Source of the DNA: Methanoregulaceae archaeon
GTDB lineage: Archaea; Halobacteriota; Methanomicrobia; Methanomicrobiales; Methanospirillaceae
NCBI GenBank assembly: GCA_013331215.1
Contig: DUGU01000110.1
Location: 11,425-22,091 of the forward strand
Reading direction: 5' to 3'
DNA length: 10,667 nt
The stretch's first letter is position 1. Each line of letters starts with the position of its first letter. A program made the translations under genes and the position numbers. The notes beneath the pieces are model-generated. The model searched no databases. It was not told the DNA's origin and saw only the letters and a list, made by a program, of their open reading frames with translations. Below, piece by piece: positions 6,246 through 10,667 of the stretch.

Positions 6246-7355
6246 ATGAGTTCTGCTGTCTACTTTGCGTCGGTCCGCGCCCGCGGCGACGCCGAGTCCA
6301 AGATGATGAAGGTCCGCCGCCTTTTCGACGCGGCGGGGCTCGCGGACTGCGTCGCGCCCCACGACCTTGTCGCGATCAAGATCCACTTCGGCGAGCGGGG
6401 CGGCGACGCCTACATCAACCCCGTCTTCGCGCGGCAGGTCGTGGACCGTATTCACGCTCTCGGCGGTCTGCCGTTCCTGACGGATACGCGAACGCTCTAC
6501 AAGGGAAGCCGGGCCAACGCGGTCGACCACATGACCGTCGCGTACGAGCACGGCTTCTCGTTTTCGACCGTGAACTGCCCGATCCACATCGCCGACGGCC
6601 TCGCGGGCCGGCGCGGCTCGAACGTGGTGATCGACAGGAAGCACTTCAAGGCCGTCAACATCGCGGCCGGGATCGTGGATGCGAACGCCATGATCGCGCT
6701 CTCCCACTTCAACGGCCACGACGTCGCCGGCTTCGGGGGCGCGATCAAGAACATCGCCATGGGCTGCGCCTCGCAGGCCGGAAAGCAGCAGCAGCACGCG
6801 GTCGGGACCACGGTCCGCGAGGAGAACTGCGAGGGCTGCGGGAGGTGCATCCCCGTCTGCCCGACGGGCGCGCTCTCCCGCGGAGAGAACGGGAAGGTGA
6901 GGATCGACAAGGAGCACTGCATCGGCTGCTTCGACTGCATGAACGTCTGCCACACCCACGGCGTGGACATCGACTGGGAGGCCGAGGCCGGGCCGTTCCT
7001 CGAGCGCATGGCCGAGTACGCACTGGGCGCGCTCAAAGGCAAGGAGGGGAAGGCCGGGTTCATGAACTTCCTGATCAACATCACCCCCGACTGCGACTGC
7101 GTCCCCTGGTCGGACGCGCCGATCGTCCCCGACATCGGGATCGTCGCGTCGACGGACCCCGTCGCGATCGATGCGGCCTCGTTCGATCTCGTCAACCGGC
7201 AGATGGGCCTTCCGGGCTCCCTGCTCGAGACGAACCTCGCGCCCGGCGAGGACAAGTTCAAGGGGCTCCGCTGCCTGACCGACGGCTGCCGGCAGCTCCG
7301 GTACGCCGAGGAGATCGGCCTCGGGACGGCCGACTACGAGCTGATCGAGATCTGA
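6246..7355 (+). CDS. DUF362 iron-sulfur protein with two 4Fe-4S ferredoxin motifs
   Basis: A 369-residue cytoplasmic protein. The DUF362 domain is split around a ferredoxin insert: the N-terminal half (about 1-190) includes IKIHFGERGGDAYINP (44-59), the LTDTRTLYKG segment (78-87), ALSHFNGHDVAGFGGAIKN (151-169) and MGCASQAGK (172-180). The ferredoxin part has two classic CxxCxxCxxxC motifs, Cys195/198/201/205 and Cys225/228/231/235, each able to bind one 4Fe-4S cluster. The C-terminal half has ITPDCDC (279-285) and IVASTDPVAIDAASFDLVN (299-317), typical of the family. DUF362 proteins are widespread in methanogens and anaerobes; their substrate is not settled and a redox or cluster-related role is only inferred. 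The ATG at 6246 gives the family-typical N-terminus; the frame stays open far upstream, antisense-free of function, inside the dehydrogenase gene. GGGG lies 4 bases before it but may not be transcribed. It follows the dehydrogenase by 53 bases with its own promoter. Confidence 0.9.
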   Translation: MSSAVYFASVRARGDAESKMMKVRRLFDAAGLADCVAPHDLVAIKIHFGERGGDAYINPVFARQVVDRIHALGGLPFLTDTRTLYKGSRANAVDHMTVAYEHGFSFSTVNCPIHIADGLAGRRGSNVVIDRKHFKAVNIAAGIVDANAMIALSHFNGHDVAGFGGAIKNIAMGCASQAGKQQQHAVGTTVREENCEGCGRCIPVCPTGALSRGENGKVRIDKEHCIGCFDCMNVCHTHGVDIDWEAEAGPFLERMAEYALGALKGKEGKAGFMNFLINITPDCDCVPWSDAPIVPDIGIVASTDPVAIDAASFDLVNRQMGLPGSLLETNLAPGEDKFKGLRCLTDGCRQLRYAEEIGLGTADYELIEI

Positions 7356-7403
7356 CCCTCGTTTCATCGGCAGGTTTTTCGCCCCGAGCGCCATCCGGAG
7401 TGC

Positions 7404-8132
7404 ATGCACAGGCTCTCCGCGGTCCTCCTGGCCGCGTTCGTGCTTGCTCTCTCGGCCGGGTGCGCCTCGCTCCCGTCGACCGTCCCCGTGGTCTCCGACG
7501 CGGTCTACCCCGCGGATGGGCTGGTGACCTTTCTCCTCGAGAACCCGAACGGGTACGTGAACGTGACCGGCTGGGACCGGAACGAGGTCCAGGTCCGGGC
7601 TCTGAACGGCCGCGGGGTCGCGAACGTCTCGGTCGAGGTCGTCGGGAGCCAGATGACGGTCCGCACGCTGTCGGCCGGCGGGATCGGCCTCGAGGGGCCG
7701 CATGCAGACTACGAGGTCCGCGTCCCCCGTCCGCTCCCGCGGATCGCGGTCACGACCGCGAACGGCGCGATCGAGGTCGATGATTGCAACGGCACGATCG
7801 ACGCCGAGACCTCGAACGGGGCCATCCGACTCACAGAAACCCGGGGGATCGAACGGCTCGCGAGCTCGAACGGCAGGATCGATGCGGAGGTCCGTTCGCT
7901 CGACACCGACGCCCTGGTGACCACGTCGAACGGGGCCGTCCGGGTCCTCCTCGACCCCTCGCTGAACGCAACGATCGACGCCCGCACCTCGAACGGCCGG
8001 GTGAGCGTCTCGGGCCTCGCCCTGAACGCCACGACCACGGGGTCGAACGAGCTGACCGGCACGCTCGGCGCCGGCGGCAATACCCTCCGGGTCGAGACCT
8101 CGAACGGGGCGATTACTCTCGGCTCGCTCTGA
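7404..8132 (+). CDS. DUF4097-like surface lipoprotein with Ser-Asn-Gly repeats
   Basis: A 242-residue exported protein. A hydrophobic signal (about 4-18) ends in the lipobox LSAG-C with Cys20 as the lipidation site, so the mature protein is tethered to the outer face of the membrane. The N-terminal part has the DUF4097 opening ENPNGYVNVTGWDRNEVQV (46-64). From about 117 on it is a beta-solenoid-like ladder of T-S-N-G turns at 118, 136, 154, 174, 195, 213 (GSNE variant) and 232, spaced 18-21 residues, each followed by a short alternating hydrophobic strand such as AIRL or RVSV. This fits the putative adhesin/DUF4097 family; the ligand is unknown. Many N-x-T/S sites (NVT, NVS, NGT, NAT) are available for archaeal N-glycosylation. 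The start is the ATG at 7404; GGAG lies only 3 bases upstream, a tight spacing, but the signal peptide begins there. It lies 48 bases after the DUF362 gene and may be co-transcribed, though a T5 run (7375-7379) lies between. Confidence 0.85.
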   Translation: MHRLSAVLLAAFVLALSAGCASLPSTVPVVSDAVYPADGLVTFLLENPNGYVNVTGWDRNEVQVRALNGRGVANVSVEVVGSQMTVRTLSAGGIGLEGPHADYEVRVPRPLPRIAVTTANGAIEVDDCNGTIDAETSNGAIRLTETRGIERLASSNGRIDAEVRSLDTDALVTTSNGAVRVLLDPSLNATIDARTSNGRVSVSGLALNATTTGSNELTGTLGAGGNTLRVETSNGAITLGSL

Positions 8133-8255
8133 CCCCGTCGTCCCCGGGCTCGGCGCGGCGGCAGAGATCCGGCGGCGATCCTGGCAAGGTCGCCCAAGTC
8201 CCTGGACCCCGGCAGCTCGGCGGTCTCGTTGAAAGTCGTCGGTTCGCACAAGGTC

Positions 8256-8284
8256 GCCGGCGGCTCGCGAACGAGAACGCCGGC
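8256..8284. terminator. Bidirectional hairpin between convergent genes
   Basis: The 179-base spacer between the lipoprotein stop and the secD stop holds a strong nested hairpin: arms GCCGGCG (8256-8262) and CGCCGGC (8278-8284), an inner stem CTCG/CGAG (8264-8267, 8272-8275) and a 4-base loop that reads TTCG on the minus strand. It begins about 28 bases past the secD stop, after a CCCCTTTT stretch at 8288-8295. It may end or protect both transcripts. The structure is visible; the role is inferred. I see nothing else in this spacer. Confidence 0.45.
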
Positions 8285-8311
8285 CAGAAAAGGGGTTCCG
8301 TCTGCCCGCGC

Positions 8312-9871
8312 CTAGCGCGAGAGGACGGCCATGATGATCCGGCCGTACGCGGGCCGGGTGATCACCACGCCGATCAGCACGCCGAGGATCGTGATGATCG
8401 CGAAGCCCCGGAGCGTCGAGAGGTCCAGCAGCATGAGCGGGACCATCGCGGCGACCACGGTCGCGGCCGATGCGACGATGATCGTCAGGGCCCGCGCGAG
8501 CCGCTTCAGGTACAGGTTCGGCGACGGCACCCGCCCTTCGTGCAGGATCTCGTCCGTAATGATCACGAGCTGGTCGATACTCGTGCCGAGCACGGCGATC
8601 AACCCTGCGATCGTCGCGAGGTCGAGCTGGATGATGAACCGGGCGATACCGAGCAGGATCACCAGCTCGGCCAGGTTCGTCAGCACCATCGGCAGCACGA
8701 TCGCGGGCTCGCGGTACCGGAAGAAGATCACGAACCCGACCGTGAGCACCGCGAAGACTGCCGCGAGCAGGCTCATCAGCTTGAAGTGGTCGCCGAGGAC
8801 GGCCGAGACCGAGCCCGAGCCGGCGACCTTCACGTCGACCGGCAGCGCACCTGCGCGCAGGTGGATCTCGAGGGCCGTCGCGGCTTCCTTGCCCGCGTCG
8901 CCCGAACCTGTCGAGGCGAAGAGCTGCCGGACGTTCTCGCCCGCGCGGAGCTTCGCGGCCAGGTCGCTCGAGAGCGGTGCGTCGTACACGGTCGCGTTGT
9001 CGAGGATCATCACCAGGTGGTGGTTCTCCGGGTCGCTCGCGGCCCCGAACTGGATCGCGGACTCACGGAACGCGGTCGCGCCGGCATCCGAGAGGGTGAA
9101 CCCGACCCCCCAGTTATTCGAGCCCGGCGGCTCCTGGGCGGGGAGTCCGACCGAGGTGATCTGGTCGCCGAAGAGGACGTGCTCCGAGGCGTTGCCGGTC
9201 GTCACGATCCGGATCTCGAACTTGCCCTGCTTGCCCACGATATCCTGGGCCGTGTTCATGTCCACGCCGGCCAATTCGATCCGTATGTAGCGCGTAATCC
9301 CCGTCAGGCCCGAGAGGGTGTTGACCTTCGCGTCGCGCGTGCCGAGACTGTTGATCTTATTCTCGAGGATCCGCTTGATGTCGTCCGCAGTCGTCTTCGA
9401 GACACCCTGCTGGATCGAGACGACCGTACCGCCGGCCTTTTCGACCGCGGCGCGGACCTCGTCGTCGGTCAGGGGTTTCCGGATCTCGATCTGGTTCGTT
9501 CCGACCAACTCGACGTCCGTATCGAGGTTCGTCGAGAGGTTGCTGACGAACTCGGCCACCTTCTCGGTCGTCTGGAACGTGACCACCTCGGCCTGAAGGT
9601 CGAGCTGGATCCATGAGCCTTCGTTGAGGTCGAGGCCGTACTGGATGTTGGTCTCGATCTTCCCGTTGTCGTAGTGCGGGTAGATCGCGATCACCGAGAG
9701 GACCACGAGCACGAGCACGAGCGCGACCCGCCAGTCCGTGAGGAGCGCGCGCCAGTTGACCTTCCCCGAGCCTCCCGGGGGGGCCGTGACGACCGGACCC
9801 GAGCGCCCGGGGGGAGCGGGACCCTCGGTCGTGCGCTTTGCGGCCCGCTTGTCCTTCTTCTCCTGCTTCAT
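8312..9871 (-). CDS. secD: Protein-export membrane protein SecD (archaeal)
   Basis: SecD works with SecF in the cytoplasmic membrane as an RND-like accessory of the Sec translocon, using ion gradient to help proteins out. The 519-residue protein has a charged, Pro-rich cytoplasmic tail (1-45), TM1 (about 49-66), a large extracytoplasmic domain (about 70-362) starting with the family motif GLDLNEGSWIQLDL (79-92), then TM2-TM6 (about 365-385, 391-410, 416-437, 460-481, 488-506). The fourth helix carries AGLIAVLGTSIDQLVIITDEI (422-442), the archaeal form of the bacterial AGxVLxxGxxVDANVLI motif. The start at 9871 is chosen over further upstream in-frame positions because GGAGG and a further G-rich tract sit just before it and the ATG overlaps the secF TGA by 4 bases (ATGA, 9868-9871), a sign of translational coupling. 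The secF-then-secD order is the archaeal one. No SecA exists in archaea, so energy must come from elsewhere. Confidence 0.95.
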   Translation of the reverse strand: MKQEKKDKRAAKRTTEGPAPPGRSGPVVTAPPGGSGKVNWRALLTDWRVALVLVLVVLSVIAIYPHYDNGKIETNIQYGLDLNEGSWIQLDLQAEVVTFQTTEKVAEFVSNLSTNLDTDVELVGTNQIEIRKPLTDDEVRAAVEKAGGTVVSIQQGVSKTTADDIKRILENKINSLGTRDAKVNTLSGLTGITRYIRIELAGVDMNTAQDIVGKQGKFEIRIVTTGNASEHVLFGDQITSVGLPAQEPPGSNNWGVGFTLSDAGATAFRESAIQFGAASDPENHHLVMILDNATVYDAPLSSDLAAKLRAGENVRQLFASTGSGDAGKEAATALEIHLRAGALPVDVKVAGSGSVSAVLGDHFKLMSLLAAVFAVLTVGFVIFFRYREPAIVLPMVLTNLAELVILLGIARFIIQLDLATIAGLIAVLGTSIDQLVIITDEILHEGRVPSPNLYLKRLARALTIIVASAATVVAAMVPLMLLDLSTLRGFAIITILGVLIGVVITRPAYGRIIMAVLSR

Positions 9872-10667
9872 CGAGCCTCCCTCCCCTCGAGGTACCAGCG
9901 CAGGATGCCGGCGTTCAGCACCCAGGTGTTGAAGATGTCGGCCAGGAGCCCGAAGAGCATCACGGTCGAGATCTGGAAGATGATCTCCACCTGGCCCACG
10001 AGCGAGACGACCCACATCGCGATCACGGCGGCAATCGCGGTCGAGGTCATGATGAACCCGGTCGTGAACGCGCCGGCCATCTTGTCCGCGAGGTTGCCCT
10101 GCCGTTTCAGCACCCGGTTCGTAAGCAGGATGTCCGAGTCGACCGAGAACCCGATGAGCATCAGCAGGGCCGCCGTCGTCGCGAGCGAGAGCGGGATGCC
10201 GAAGACGTTCATCAGCGCGGCCGCGATCACGATGTCCGAGAAGGCCGAGAGGACCACGGCCGCCGACGGCACGAAGATCCTGAAGACCACGAAGACCACG
10301 ATCGCCATCAGGATGAAGGAGAAGGCCATCGCGATGATAGCCTGCTCCTGGAGCGTGGCGCCGAACGAGGCCCCGATCTGGTCGATCTTCGCGTCGGGAT
10401 ATTTCTGGAGGATCAACGCCGAGAGCGATCGAAACTGGGCGTCCTCCATCGGCCCGAACTTCAGGTACTTGCCGTTGTTGATACCGGACTCGACGTCGAT
10501 GAGCGGGTAGTCCGCGAAGGCCGCCGTGATCTGGTCAGACGTGTCGGTCGTGAAGACCGTGACGGCCGTGCCCCCGGCAAAGTCCATCCCGGGCGTGACC
10601 GGCATGCCGGTCAGGAGCGTGTTGACTCCGAGCGAGGCTAGGGCCAGGAGAAGGACGATGAGAGGGA
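9868..10667 (-). CDS. secF: Protein-export membrane protein SecF (archaeal), 5' end cut by window edge
   Basis: SecF is the partner of SecD in the membrane. About 265 residues are visible; the first few dozen, with the true start, lie past the right edge. What remains starts inside TM1 (hydrophobic stretch ending in NTLLTG), then the family motif GMDFAGGTAVTV, an extracytoplasmic domain of about 100 residues, and TM2-TM6: AIIAMAFSFILMAIVVFVVF, AAVVLSAFSDIVIAAALMNV, a helix with LLMLIGFSVDSDILLTNRVLK (the archaeal counterpart of the conserved helix-4 motif), IMTSTAIAAVIAMWVVSLV, and VMLFGLLADIFNTWVLNAGI. It ends with the basic tail RWYLEGREAR. The frame stays open to the edge with no stop, so the ATG at 10605 is internal, not the start. 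Its TGA overlaps the secD ATG. Identification is firm. Confidence 0.94.
   Translation of the reverse strand, partial: PLIVLLLALASLGVNTLLTGMPVTPGMDFAGGTAVTVFTTDTSDQITAAFADYPLIDVESGINNGKYLKFGPMEDAQFRSLSALILQKYPDAKIDQIGASFGATLQEQAIIAMAFSFILMAIVVFVVFRIFVPSAAVVLSAFSDIVIAAALMNVFGIPLSLATTAALLMLIGFSVDSDILLTNRVLKRQGNLADKMAGAFTTGFIMTSTAIAAVIAMWVVSLVGQVEIIFQISTVMLFGLLADIFNTWVLNAGILRWYLEGREAR

Noticed and set aside
6219..8249. Long minus-strand frame antisense to the DUF362 and lipoprotein genes
   Set aside because: It spans two recognised genes and their spacer, with low-complexity Asp/Arg composition and no motif. Shadow of GC-rich codon use.
8133..8311. Possible tRNA or small RNA gene in the convergent spacer (GGTTCGCA looks like a T-loop)
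   Set aside because: No acceptor stem, anticodon arm or D-arm can be paired around it.
7784..9616. Plus-strand frame crossing from the lipoprotein gene into secD
   Set aside because: It runs through the convergent hairpin and antisense to secD, with biased composition and no recognisable domain.

Overview
The window reads as a piece of a GC-rich archaeal chromosome, most likely a methanogen of the Methanomicrobiales. This rests on the archaeal secF-secD gene order with a 4-base overlap, a secreted multi-PEGA-repeat protein, short A/T-rich promoter-like patches in GC-rich spacers, and Shine-Dalgarno starts. Placement below the domain level is inference. No tRNA, rRNA, CRISPR array, insertion sequence or phage gene was found, so this is mostly core chromosome with some cell-surface genes.

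Layout, left to right. A 3'-truncated phosphoenolpyruvate synthase gene (ppsA, minus strand) runs off the left edge. Upstream of it are a spacer with two adjacent perfect palindromes and a secreted five-repeat PEGA protein (minus strand). A divergent spacer leads to a plus-strand gene for a TIM-barrel, glycoside-hydrolase-like protein. That gene is broken by one frameshift and one in-frame TGA. A spacer rich in inverted repeats and a possible 10-codon upstream frame precedes an intact UDP-N-acetylhexosamine-type 6-dehydrogenase. Next come a DUF362 protein with two 4Fe-4S ferredoxin motifs, whose promoter lies inside a 7-bp inverted repeat, and a small lipoprotein built from Ser-Asn-Gly repeats (DUF4097-like). 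Convergent to these is the minus-strand secF-secD pair; secF runs off the right edge.

How the genes relate. PpsA feeds gluconeogenesis from pyruvate, which autotrophic methanogens need to make sugars. The nucleotide-sugar dehydrogenase supplies a uronic-acid sugar for surface glycans or glycoproteins. The PEGA protein and the lipoprotein are exported, and SecDF assists Sec export. These links are thematic. Apart from secF-secD, strand changes and promoter-like gaps separate the genes, and nothing shows a single multi-gene system.

I see no convincing new defence or mobile system. The items most worth a second look are the interrupted glycosidase-like gene, an unusual Arg-Arg in the dinucleotide-binding fold of the sugar dehydrogenase, and the dyad around the DUF362 promoter.
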